64,000 bases of DNA from a candidate division WOR-3 bacterium (GTDB taxonomy: Bacteria > Hydrothermota > Tepidihabitantia > SM23-42). The position numbers were made by a program, and so were the translations under genes. Positions 25,315 through 33,751 of the stretch are shown here, one piece after another. Below the pieces are notes generated by a model. The model was not told where the DNA came from. It worked only from the letters and a program-made list of their open reading frames with translations, and did not search any database. The stretch is taken from the NCBI GenBank assembly GCA_011052815.1, contig DRIG01000072.1, forward strand, positions 1 through 64,000. The letters run 5' to 3'. Positions within the stretch are counted from its first letter, which is position 1. Every line of letters starts with the position of its first letter.

Positions 25315-26643
25315 ATGCATAAATTGATTTTATATTTAATCGACCTCATAACCATCTGCGCTGCCTACATCTTCGCCATGCTGTTGCGTTTTCATGGATT
25401 GGTGGACACCGCCCATAATCAATGGATGACTTTATTCTTTTTGTTGATTATGATCCCGATTGTCTTCTATTTCTACGATCTGTATAATCATCTGCTCTAC
25501 ACTCAGCGTCCGCGTATTTTCTTCAAGTTTATGAAGGCATGGTTGGTTACTCTTCTGCTCTATGTGGTTGTCGGATTTCTGACAAAATATTATTTTTTGA
25601 TCGAGAGTCGTATTTTCATCACTTTCTTTTATATCTTCGCTTTGATTCTTTTCTTTTTCATAAGAATAATATGCGCGAAGAAAATTCTGGAGTATTATTT
25701 CAAATACACCGGAAGAATTCTTTGTTGTAAGTATATCGGTGCACCTGAATTGTTCAAACCTCTGGAGAGGTTTTTCAAAAACAACGGTGTGACGGGTTTG
25801 AAACTCGTATGCCGCGAAGAAACCGATACTGAGCACAACACACAACAGGAGATCTTTCTTTACAGCGAAGCGGAAACGTTCGAAAGACTCTACAACGAAA
25901 TAAAAGAGAATACCAGACACGGTATGGTGGTCCACGTCGCCTCACTTCTCTTTAAAGAGCTCGATTTGAAATGGGAATGGTGTTCTTTCAACGGCGCCCC
26001 TGTGTATACCTTTCATCAGAAAGAAAACCAGTTCTGGAGGGAACGGATAAAAAGATGCATCGATTTCTTCGGCGCGTTGTTCTGCCTTTTTATCCTCGCT
26101 CCCTTTTTCCTTTTGATCAGTATCGCAATCAAGCTGGATTCACGTGGCCCGGTCATCTATAAACAGAAAAGATGCGGGAAAGGAGGTAAGACATTTACTT
26201 TCTATAAATTCAGGTCAATGTATGAGCATGAAAAACCGGAGACCGTACTCGAGGCGGAGTTTAATCATTACCGGAATTCGCGGGTTTCCAAAATGGAGAT
26301 ACTCGACAGCGAATATATCACTCCGATAGGGAAGATTTTAAGAAAGACCTCAATCGATGAATGGCCGCAGTTTATAAATATTTTAAAGGGTGAGATGAGC
26401 TTGATCGGCCCGAGACCCCACCGTCCCCATGAGGTGAAGTATTATAAAGAATGGCACAGGGACCGTTTAAGCGTGAACCAGGGACTTACCGGTTTATGGC
26501 AGATCTACGGTCGCGGTGAAATCCCTTCTGACCGCTCCATCTTTCTCGATCTGATATATGTGATCAACCGTTCTTTATCCCTTGATATCAAACTCCTTTT
26601 TCAAACCATCCCGGCGGTCGTCCTGGGGAAAGGGGCGTATTAG
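25315..26643 (+). CDS. Polyprenyl-phosphate glycosyl-1-phosphate transferase (second copy)
   Basis: 442 aa from ATG 25315 (an in-frame TTG at 25306 is an alternative). Same layout as the preceding gene: four membrane segments, middle domain, then KRCGKGGKTFTFYKFRSM and DEWPQFINILKGEMSLIGPR. The last 45 residues (GLTGLWQIYGRGEIPSDRSI, LDLIYVINRSLSLD) are nearly identical to the first copy, while the membrane part has diverged. Both keep the catalytic residues, so the pair may prime two different glycans or alternative first sugars. Confidence 0.87.
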   Translation: MHKLILYLIDLITICAAYIFAMLLRFHGLVDTAHNQWMTLFFLLIMIPIVFYFYDLYNHLLYTQRPRIFFKFMKAWLVTLLLYVVVGFLTKYYFLIESRIFITFFYIFALILFFFIRIICAKKILEYYFKYTGRILCCKYIGAPELFKPLERFFKNNGVTGLKLVCREETDTEHNTQQEIFLYSEAETFERLYNEIKENTRHGMVVHVASLLFKELDLKWEWCSFNGAPVYTFHQKENQFWRERIKRCIDFFGALFCLFILAPFFLLISIAIKLDSRGPVIYKQKRCGKGGKTFTFYKFRSMYEHEKPETVLEAEFNHYRNSRVSKMEILDSEYITPIGKILRKTSIDEWPQFINILKGEMSLIGPRPHRPHEVKYYKEWHRDRLSVNQGLTGLWQIYGRGEIPSDRSIFLDLIYVINRSLSLDIKLLFQTIPAVVLGKGAY

Positions 26644-26685
26644 GATGGATGTCGGTTCAGTTGATCTTCTGTTTTTGGAGAAGAG

Positions 26686-28074
26686 ATGAACATTATTCTT
26701 CTGACACTCTTTGCCGTCTATCTGCCGCATACCCTCCGGCAGAACGAAATACTGGAAGAACTCCAGGTACGCGGAGCAGCTGCAGTCGAGTTTGTCGGGA
26801 TACGGCCCTATGATACAAAAGAGATAAAACTGCCCGCTGATGATTCTCTGACAAAAAGATTGCGGATACCGGTCTTTGCTGCGGACTATAAATACGATAC
26901 CGTCTCTGTGCTGCGTGTTTATCCCTGCCTCTCTTATGATTACTCAAGGGTTTCCCTTCTTGTTCAACCGGTGGTCAAGTTCGGCGAAGACAGCCTGCCG
27001 CCCTATCGGGTTTTTATGGAACTCTTCTCAGCCGATTACGAACGGGGTTATTTGAGTTATAGAACCGGCGGGCTTTCTTTGTTCATCGGCAGGGAACGTT
27101 TTTCTGTGGGCCCTTCACCACGTTATAATCTCCTGCTCTCCGGCTGCTCGGCGCCGATGGATTGGCTGCACTATTCATTGAGAATGGAGAAGGTAAGATT
27201 GTCTTTCTTTTTGAGCCGTCTGAATGATTTATATGATAAACCCCTGGAATTCATCGGAGATACCATCACCCGATATATAAATGCTGAGCGCTACCTTACT
27301 TTGAAACGGCTTGATCTCACAGTAGGTGACTGGTTAAATTTGGGATTGTCCGAAGGAGCGGTCTTCGGTGGTGAAAACTATTCCTTAGAGATCTACCATT
27401 TCAATCCTGTCGTTTTTATTCAGGCATACCAATATAACTGGAATAAAGACGTCAATTTCTTCCTGGAATTCGATACGAAGCTGTTTTTTAATAATTTAGG
27501 TGTTTATGCTTCACTGTTGCTCGATGATTTTCAACTTGAGCCTGATCCCAACGGTGAACCCAATCATATAGGGTTTAATATCGGCTTTGAAGTAGCAGAC
27601 CCTTTTGCAATACGAAGAACCTTCTGGATGACTGAATACACCGCGGTTTCAAGATATACATATTGCCATTTTATTCCTTTTCAGCGTTATCAATACCTGG
27701 GGACGCCCATCGGTGCACCGTTCGGTCCTGATTACGATGAACTGTACACCAAGTTCATTTACCATATGAAACCGGCGTTTGACATCTACACCCGGCTTTC
27801 TTATTTGAGAAAAGGAGAGACAGAAATCGAGGCATTATGGCCTATTCCGGAATGTCCGCGACAGGAAGGCATTTTCTTTCCGAAGAATAATTTTTTGTCG
27901 GGTATAGTGCAAAAGAATTCTACCATTGAAACGGGAATTCGTTTCTATTTTAATAAATACTGCAGTGCGGATGTCCGGGTCGGTTATTTCCACGCAAAGA
28001 ATTTCCGCCACGAACGCGGAAGGGTGGAGAACTCCTTTGTCGGCGGTTGCTGTTTTACCTTGCTCTATTGGTGA
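26686..28074 (+). CDS. Wzi-like outer-membrane capsule assembly protein
   Basis: 462 aa. A hydrophobic start (about 1-15) is a weak signal peptide. The body is beta-barrel-like with alternating strands and aromatic ends. The segment SLFIGRERFSVGPSPRYNLL and MDWLHYSLR matches the layout of Wzi-family proteins (GRE..S.GP....L), which anchor capsule at the surface. Being the last gene of the polysaccharide locus fits. Assignment by motif and context only. Confidence 0.6.
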   Translation: MNIILLTLFAVYLPHTLRQNEILEELQVRGAAAVEFVGIRPYDTKEIKLPADDSLTKRLRIPVFAADYKYDTVSVLRVYPCLSYDYSRVSLLVQPVVKFGEDSLPPYRVFMELFSADYERGYLSYRTGGLSLFIGRERFSVGPSPRYNLLLSGCSAPMDWLHYSLRMEKVRLSFFLSRLNDLYDKPLEFIGDTITRYINAERYLTLKRLDLTVGDWLNLGLSEGAVFGGENYSLEIYHFNPVVFIQAYQYNWNKDVNFFLEFDTKLFFNNLGVYASLLLDDFQLEPDPNGEPNHIGFNIGFEVADPFAIRRTFWMTEYTAVSRYTYCHFIPFQRYQYLGTPIGAPFGPDYDELYTKFIYHMKPAFDIYTRLSYLRKGETEIEALWPIPECPRQEGIFFPKNNFLSGIVQKNSTIETGIRFYFNKYCSADVRVGYFHAKNFRHERGRVENSFVGGCCFTLLYW

Positions 28075-28176
28075 TGTCTATTTGGTTAAACCAAAACTTT
28101 AATATAATAGAGATATATCTTTATATATAATGACTTGATTTTGTTGATTCATATATAAAATTTTCATTGATAATTA
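28075..28176. other. AT-rich spacer with palindrome
   Basis: Just after the Wzi-like gene a palindrome TTTGGTT-A-AACCAAA (28081-28095) precedes a very AT-rich stretch. It may terminate the polysaccharide transcript, but there is no clean T-run. No coding pattern seen up to the next promoter. Confidence 0.35.
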
Positions 28177-28205
28177 TTGACAACCACGTGAAAAATGGCT
28201 ATAAT
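28177..28205 (+). promoter_or_regulatory. Consensus sigma-70 promoter of the acyl-CoA dehydrogenase/ETF operon
   Basis: TTGACA (28177-28182), 17-bp spacer, TATAAT (28200-28205), followed by a leader of about 165 nt with the second ops-like element before the ATG at 28377. Confidence 0.8.
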
Positions 28206-28229
28206 TAATGGCTTGCTGAATATCTATCT

Positions 28230-28304
28230 AACCAATCACAATGGTCAGCTGGTCTTGGTTGTTTCAATGTAGCTGACAACGGCGGTAGCCTGCCCGGATT
28301 GGTT
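28230..28304 (+). promoter_or_regulatory. ops/JUMPstart-like leader element 2
   Basis: AACCAATC (28230-28237) and GATTGGTT (28297-28304) close an 8-bp outer stem. Inside, GTCAGCT (28244-28250) pairs with AGCTGAC (28271-28277). Three nucleotides later comes GGC-GGTA-GCC (28281-28290), containing GGCGGTAGC, identical to the core of the enterobacterial ops element. Compared with element 1 at 13096-13155, the inner stem and the GGTA-loop stem differ by compensating changes (GGC/GCC versus AGC/GCT), which argues for a conserved nucleic-acid structure. It heads a metabolic operon, not a polysaccharide one. Confidence 0.55.
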
Positions 28305-28376
28305 GATTATTCTGTTGTATTTTTCACTTCTCTGTAATTCATAATTTAATAACTAAATCACTGGCAAAGGAGGTTT

Positions 28377-29486
28377 ATGGCATTAATCAATTTCAACAAC
28401 GAGCAGAAACTTATCGAGAATGAGATAAGAAAATTCGCTCAAAACGAACTTGAGCCTTTATCAGCCGAGATTGATAAAGAAGGAGTATTCCCGGCGGAAC
28501 TTATAAAGAAGTTATTCGATCTGGGATTTTTTAATCCATCCATTCCGGAAAAATACGGCGGTGCCGGTCTTGACGCCACGAGTCTCTGTATCATTCTTGA
28601 AGAGTTATCCAGAGTATGTGCCTCGATCGGGACGATCATCGTGGCGAACAACTGTTTGGTTTCTTACCCGTTAATGAAGTACGCGCCGCTTGAAAAGAAG
28701 GAGCATTATCTCGGCAGGCTCGGCAGGGGAGAGATCGGCGCTTATTCAACGCTGCCCCAATTCGATTCTGAAAACAATGAGATGGAATTAAAAAAGGCGA
28801 ATGAAAGTGTCGTAATCAGAGGGAAGAGGAGTTTTGTTTTGAACGGCGAAGCCGGTGATATTTTTGTTCTTCCTTTTTCCTCGGCGGAGAAAATTTCGCT
28901 CTGCATATTCAACAAGACGGACGGTGTTGAGTTGAATAAACAGAATATTCTTGGTTTAAGGGCGGCGGGTATCACCACTTTTGAAACAGCGGGGATTGAG
29001 CTGTCGTTGACCGATTGCGTCTGCTGCGATGTAACTGTCGAGGATTTCTTCAAAGAAGTGCAGGCGTTTGCGAGTATCGGTTTTTCCGCTGTGCTTCTTG
29101 GAATCGCCGAGGCGGCGTATGACAACTCGGTGAAGTATTCAAAAGAGCGTAAACAATTCAAACGCGCAATTTGTGAATTCCCCATGGTGCAGCAGATGCT
29201 TGTCGATATGAAGACCAGAATCACTGCATTGAGATTGATGGTGTATGAAGCCGCAAAGAAATTTGATTGTGGAGAACCTTATGTAATGGCGGCTTATCTT
29301 GCGAGACTCTACGCAGGAGAAGCCGCGGTCTTCGCCGGAACCAATTCGATCCAGATCCACGGCGGCTACGGATATACAAAAGACTATCCTGTAGAGCGTT
29401 TTCTTCGGGATGCCAAATCACTACAGGTGCTGGAGCTGCTGCCTATGGAAGCGGTTACCAGGAGCGTAAAGGAGATTTTAGCATGA
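28377..29486 (+). CDS. Acyl-CoA dehydrogenase-like subunit without catalytic base
   Basis: 369 aa. The N-terminal helices (FNNEQKLIENEIRKFAQNEL, PEKYGGAGLD) and C-terminal HGGYGYTKDYPVERFLRDAK are typical of the family. The usual TEPNAGSD segment is replaced by TLPQFDSENN, and the catalytic EGTSEIQK motif by ELLPMEAVTR. The alternative base position used by isovaleryl-CoA dehydrogenases is also not conserved (VQAFASIGF where the siblings have LDVSR). AAAGGAGG precedes the ATG, and the gene overlaps the next dehydrogenase by 4 bp. This suggests a structural or FAD/CoA-binding partner in a heteromeric enzyme. Confidence 0.8.
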   Translation: MALINFNNEQKLIENEIRKFAQNELEPLSAEIDKEGVFPAELIKKLFDLGFFNPSIPEKYGGAGLDATSLCIILEELSRVCASIGTIIVANNCLVSYPLMKYAPLEKKEHYLGRLGRGEIGAYSTLPQFDSENNEMELKKANESVVIRGKRSFVLNGEAGDIFVLPFSSAEKISLCIFNKTDGVELNKQNILGLRAAGITTFETAGIELSLTDCVCCDVTVEDFFKEVQAFASIGFSAVLLGIAEAAYDNSVKYSKERKQFKRAICEFPMVQQMLVDMKTRITALRLMVYEAAKKFDCGEPYVMAAYLARLYAGEAAVFAGTNSIQIHGGYGYTKDYPVERFLRDAKSLQVLELLPMEAVTRSVKEILA

Positions 29487-30619
29487 TACTGGACGAGAAA
29501 TATATTAAATTCAGAGAGTCGGTGAGGGATTTCGCCGAGAAGGAAGTGGCACCCCGGGCAAAAGAGCTTGATATGAAAGATCAATTCCCCTGGGACCTGG
29601 TTAAGCGAATGGCGGAGTTAAAACTTCTTGCCCTTTACGTGCCTGAAGAATACGGCGGTGCAGGGCTTGATGTACTTTCTTATGCACTTGCGGTCGAGGA
29701 GATCGGCCGTATCTGCGGTTCAACCGGGATCTTTCTCGCCGCCCATTCTTCACTCGGGGTTTATCCTCTGTTTGTTGCCGGTTCTGAAGAGCAGAAACAG
29801 AAATATCTTATTCCCTTGGCGCGCGGTGAAAAAATCGGTTCGTTCGGCCTTACTGAGCCGAATGCAGGAAGCGATGCCGCAGGGACCCAGACCACGGCGA
29901 AACTGGTGGGCGATCATTATGTTGTCAATGGAACAAAACGGTTTATCACTTCCGGTGGGGTTGCGGATATCATCGTTTTCACCGCGACAAAGGATCCTGC
30001 AATGGGATATGCCGGAATCTCTGCTTTTATCGTGGAAAAGGGCACCCCTGGTTTTTCAGCGGGCAAAGAAGAGGACAAACTCGGTTTACGCGGTTCAATT
30101 ACCTCTGAACTTATTTTTGAAGACTGTAAGATACCTCGTGAGAATCTTCTCGGTAAAGAGGGTGAGGGTTTTAAGGTTTTTATGCAGACCCTTGACGGCG
30201 GCAGAATTTCCATCGGGGCGCTTGCCCTTGGAATCGCCCAGGGAGCGCTTGACGCTTCAACGGATTTTGTCAGGAAACATACAAAGAACGGAAAACCGCT
30301 TTACAAAATGCAGGCGGTTCAGGATATGATCGCTCAAATCGCGACCGAGATAGAAGCGGCGCGGCTGCTTATTTACAAAGCGGCGATGCTCAAAGACCGC
30401 GGGTTACCTTACACCAAAGAAGCGGCGATGGGAAAATATTATGCTTCGCATATCGGTATGCGGGCGACCAGTACGGCGATCACCATTCACGGGATGATGG
30501 GATTGACCAAGGATTATCCTGTTGAGCGATTTATGCGTGACGAAAAACTGATGGAGATCGGAGAAGGAACATCGGAGATTCAGAAGATCGTTATCGCAAG
30601 GCAGATTTTAGGAAAGTGA
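29483..30619 (+). CDS. Acyl-CoA dehydrogenase (catalytic partner)
   Basis: 378 aa from ATG 29483, which overlaps the previous stop (ATGA) and has AAAGGAG upstream; the longer frame from 29267 is not needed. It keeps FGLTEPNAGSDAAG, KRFITSGG, the FAD-region HGMMGLTKDYPVERFMRD and the catalytic glutamate in GEGTSEIQKIVIARQ. It oxidises an acyl-CoA to the 2-enoyl-CoA, passing electrons to ETF. Coupling to the catalytically incomplete gene upstream suggests a heteromer. The substrate cannot be read from sequence. Confidence 0.9.
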   Translation: MILDEKYIKFRESVRDFAEKEVAPRAKELDMKDQFPWDLVKRMAELKLLALYVPEEYGGAGLDVLSYALAVEEIGRICGSTGIFLAAHSSLGVYPLFVAGSEEQKQKYLIPLARGEKIGSFGLTEPNAGSDAAGTQTTAKLVGDHYVVNGTKRFITSGGVADIIVFTATKDPAMGYAGISAFIVEKGTPGFSAGKEEDKLGLRGSITSELIFEDCKIPRENLLGKEGEGFKVFMQTLDGGRISIGALALGIAQGALDASTDFVRKHTKNGKPLYKMQAVQDMIAQIATEIEAARLLIYKAAMLKDRGLPYTKEAAMGKYYASHIGMRATSTAITIHGMMGLTKDYPVERFMRDEKLMEIGEGTSEIQKIVIARQILGK

Positions 30620-30635
30620 AAGGGGTAAAAGGCAT

Positions 30636-30665
30636 TTCGGAATTCGGATTTCGGATTTCGGAATT
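30636..30665. repeat. Short TTCGGAWT tandem repeat
   Basis: About four imperfect copies of TTCGGAAT/TTCGGATT lie in the 155-bp gap between the second and third dehydrogenase genes. The gap holds no ORF. The repeat is of the simple-sequence kind and may be a remnant of a dispersed palindrome. Confidence 0.5.
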
Positions 30666-30774
30666 AGACCAGAAAAACCAGAACTCTGTCCGCCGAAAAG
30701 AGCAGAGAATAGTGAGTGTTATGTAAGGAAGAGTATTGAGAATTTAAAAAAAAGTTTAAAATCAAGGAGGTAAG

Positions 30775-31917
30775 ATGAACTTTGATTTAACCAATGATCA
30801 GAAGATGCTGCAGGATCAGGTAAAGAAGTTTGCTGAAGCGGAATTGGCTCCTGTAGCTCCTGAAATTGATAAATCAGGTGAATTTCCCTGGAAGAATATC
30901 AAGAAGATGGCTGAACTGGGGCTTCTCGGTATCATTGTTCCTGAAGAATACGGTGGTGCAGGATTTGATTTTGTATCTCTGGCGATCGCGATTGAAGAGA
31001 TTTCACGGGTTTGTGCAAGTACCGGCGTGATTGTCGCGGTGAACAATTCCCTGGTTTCATATCCGATTCTTCAGTTCGGAACCGAGGAACAGAAGAAAAA
31101 ATATCTTCCCCTGCTGTGCAGCGGAGAAAAGTTGGGAGCAATGGGAATTACCGAACCGAACGCCGGTTCAAATGTCGCCGGGATGGAAAGTTTCGCCCGC
31201 CTGGAAGGCGACCACTATATACTGAACGGCACCAAACGTTTCATTACCAACGGCGGTGAAGCGGGTATCTTTGTGGTATTTGCATATACAAACAAAGAGA
31301 TGAAGCACAAAGGAATCAGTGCCTTTATCCTTGAACGGGATATGCCCGGTTTTACACTTGGAAAGCATGAAGACCTGATGGGGATAAGGGCGACCGCGAA
31401 TTGCGAATTGATCTTTGAAGATGTTAAAGTGCCGAAAGAGAATCTTCTCGGTAAAGAGGGTGATGGTTTTAAGATCTGTATGAATACCCTGGATGTATCA
31501 CGTATCGACATCGGTGCTCAGGCAGTGGGAATCGCTCAGGGTGCATTTGAGGAAGCGATAAAGTATTCCAAAGAGCGGCAGGCATTCGGACAGCCGATAT
31601 GTAATTTTGAGATGATTCAGTCGATGCTTGCGGAGATGGCTACCCAGATTCAGGCGGCACGGCTGTTGGTGTATTATGCAGGGTATTGCAAGGATAAAGG
31701 GCTGCCGAGATTTTCCAAAGAGTCGGCGATGTCGAAATATTATGCGGCTACCATGGCCGTTGATGTTACACGTAAAGCGGTTCAGATCCACGGCGGCTAT
31801 GGGTATACAAAGGATTATCCTGTGGAAAGGATGTATCGCGACGCCAAAATCCTTGAACTCTATGAAGGAACATCAGAAATCCAGAAGATTGTCATTGCTC
31901 GGGATCTGGTGAGATAA
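30775..31917 (+). CDS. Acyl-CoA dehydrogenase (butyryl/short-chain type)
   Basis: 380 aa with all family marks: MGITEPNAGSNVAG, KRFITNGGEAG, HGGYGYTKDYPVERMYRDAK and the catalytic glutamate in YEGTSEIQKIVIARDLVR. AAGGAGG lies 5 bp before the ATG. It resembles the short-chain Bcd-like enzymes that use an adjacent ETF, and etfB starts 57 bp downstream. With three dehydrogenases the operon can treat several acyl-CoAs (butyryl, isobutyryl, isovaleryl); which enzyme does what is not resolved. Confidence 0.92.
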   Translation: MNFDLTNDQKMLQDQVKKFAEAELAPVAPEIDKSGEFPWKNIKKMAELGLLGIIVPEEYGGAGFDFVSLAIAIEEISRVCASTGVIVAVNNSLVSYPILQFGTEEQKKKYLPLLCSGEKLGAMGITEPNAGSNVAGMESFARLEGDHYILNGTKRFITNGGEAGIFVVFAYTNKEMKHKGISAFILERDMPGFTLGKHEDLMGIRATANCELIFEDVKVPKENLLGKEGDGFKICMNTLDVSRIDIGAQAVGIAQGAFEEAIKYSKERQAFGQPICNFEMIQSMLAEMATQIQAARLLVYYAGYCKDKGLPRFSKESAMSKYYAATMAVDVTRKAVQIHGGYGYTKDYPVERMYRDAKILELYEGTSEIQKIVIARDLVR

Positions 31918-31974
31918 ATTTTTTAAATCCGCTGCGGCGGAGCGTAGAAAAGAAAGACCAACAAGGAGGTTATC

Positions 31975-32748
31975 TTGGAGATTGTTGTCTGCATAAAGAG
32001 GGTGGCTCAAACAGCTGAAGCCGATCTTAAGGTCGATGACACCGGCAAGGATATTATAAAAGACCGTTTAACATTTGATATGAATGAATCAGACACCTAT
32101 GCCCTTGAAGAGGCGATTCTTTTGAAGGAAAAACACGGCGGTAAGGTGACGGTTGTTTCTCTGGGTTCTGTAGATGCTGAGGATACACTGCGGATAGCTC
32201 TGGCAAAAGGTGCGGACCAGGCGATCCGAATCAAAGAAGAGGATTTCGGAGACCTCGATGGTTATAAGACGGCGCAGCTCTTGAGCTCTGTGATAAAAGG
32301 GCTTACATTTGACATCGTCCTTACAGGTTGTATCGCCACTGATGATTATTATTCACAGGTCGGCGTGGCTCTTGCCGAACTGCTCGGCATTCCACACGCC
32401 ACCCTGGTTACAAAGCTGGAATTCACTGACGGAAAAATCGATGCCTATCGCGAACTTGAAGGAGGATTGCTTGAACACCTTGAAATCAAACCACCTGCTC
32501 TGTTCACGATTCAAACCGGAATTAATGAGCCACGCTATGCTTCCCTGATCGCCATCAGAAGAGCCGCCAAAAAAGAGATCGAGGTTAGGGGGAAGAACGA
32601 AATTCCGGTTGAAGGTATAGCGGCGCAGTCGATACTTGAAGAGCTTTACACACCGCCGGTCGGAAAACGGGCTGAGATGCTTACTGGAACCCTGGATGAG
32701 ATTGCGGCGAAATTCGGCAGTATCATAAAAGAAAAAGGGCTGCTTTAA
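31975..32748 (+). CDS. etfB: Electron transfer flavoprotein beta subunit
   Basis: 257 aa, starting at TTG 31975 with AAGGAGG 5 bp upstream. Family marks are EIVVCIKRVAQTAEADLKVD, DMNESDTYALEEAILLKEKH, VVSLGSVDAEDTLRIALAKG and the signature TGCIATDDYYSQVGVALAEL. It forms the soluble ETF with the following alpha subunit (14-bp gap) and accepts electrons from the acyl-CoA dehydrogenases encoded upstream. Confidence 0.95.
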   Translation: MEIVVCIKRVAQTAEADLKVDDTGKDIIKDRLTFDMNESDTYALEEAILLKEKHGGKVTVVSLGSVDAEDTLRIALAKGADQAIRIKEEDFGDLDGYKTAQLLSSVIKGLTFDIVLTGCIATDDYYSQVGVALAELLGIPHATLVTKLEFTDGKIDAYRELEGGLLEHLEIKPPALFTIQTGINEPRYASLIAIRRAAKKEIEVRGKNEIPVEGIAAQSILEELYTPPVGKRAEMLTGTLDEIAAKFGSIIKEKGLL

Positions 32749-32762
32749 GAGAGGAGGTTGAG

Positions 32763-33746
32763 ATGGCTGATGTTTTCGCACTGGTTGAGCACCGGCAGGG
32801 GAGTATCAGGGATATAACCTATGAACTGCTTACCTGCGGCAGAAAAGCGGCGGCAGACGTCGGTGGTAAACTTACCGCAGTTGTACTGGGATACCAGACC
32901 GAGAAGTTTATTGAAAGCTTGAAGACCAGGGCAGACCGTATCCTTGTTGTTGACAATGAGGTCTTTAAAGAATTTAACGCCGAGACATATCAGATAACAC
33001 TCGCTGAAATTTTAAAGAGATATAACCCTCTTATCACCTTGATCGGACACACTGCTTCTGGTATGGATATCTGTCCGTCACTCGCTGTTCAGATGAATCT
33101 GCCTTTTACCACTGATTGCCTTGGCCTTGAGGTGAAGGGGCAGGAGCTTTGGGTGACCCGTCAGATGTATGACGGAAAATTGAATGCGCGCGTACGCCTG
33201 CAGGAGAGCGGTTCTTACATTCTTACCATACGCAGCGGATGTTTCCCCGCTGAGGATTCTGGTTTGAGTGCGGAGATAGAGAGGTTTGAACCACCGATTA
33301 CTGCTCAACCTGAATACCGTAAGTTCATTGAGTATGTCGAGGCCGCGGTTGGTGAGGTCGATATTACAAAGGCGGACATTGTCGTGAGTGTGGGGAGAGG
33401 AATTAAAGAGCAGTCGAATCTTCCGGTAATAGAAGATTTCGCTTCGGCGATCGGCGGAGTCCTGGCGTGTTCAAGGCCGATCGTTGACGCCGGCTGGCTT
33501 CCCAAAGACAGGCAGGTGGGTTCTTCGGGAAAGACGGTGAAACCAAAGGTATATATTGCCCTGGGTATTTCAGGTGCATTTCAACACCTTGTGGGAATGA
33601 AGGGTTCTGATACCATCATTGCGGTCAATAAAGACCCCAATGCTCCGATATTCAATGAAGCCGATTACGGGATTGTCGATGATCTCTTTAAAGTCGTCCC
33701 TGTACTGAAGAACAAAATCATGGAATTGAAGGAAATGAAAGGATAG
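32763..33746 (+). CDS. etfA: Electron transfer flavoprotein alpha subunit
   Basis: 327 aa. The C-terminal FAD domain has SVGRGIKEQSNLPVIEDFAS, SRPIVDAGWLPKDRQVGSSG, YIALGISGAFQHLVGMK and AVNKDPNAPIFNEADYGIV. The start follows AGGAGG. No ferredoxin-like N-terminal extension is seen. It passes electrons on, probably to the FeS oxidoreductase encoded 5 bp downstream. Confidence 0.95.
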   Translation: MADVFALVEHRQGSIRDITYELLTCGRKAAADVGGKLTAVVLGYQTEKFIESLKTRADRILVVDNEVFKEFNAETYQITLAEILKRYNPLITLIGHTASGMDICPSLAVQMNLPFTTDCLGLEVKGQELWVTRQMYDGKLNARVRLQESGSYILTIRSGCFPAEDSGLSAEIERFEPPITAQPEYRKFIEYVEAAVGEVDITKADIVVSVGRGIKEQSNLPVIEDFASAIGGVLACSRPIVDAGWLPKDRQVGSSGKTVKPKVYIALGISGAFQHLVGMKGSDTIIAVNKDPNAPIFNEADYGIVDDLFKVVPVLKNKIMELKEMKG

Positions 33747-33751
33747 AAATA

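Noticed and set aside
29267-29482. N-terminal extension of the second acyl-CoA dehydrogenase
   Set aside because: These codons are the other-frame shadow of the preceding gene; ATG 29483 has a ribosome site and gives the family length.
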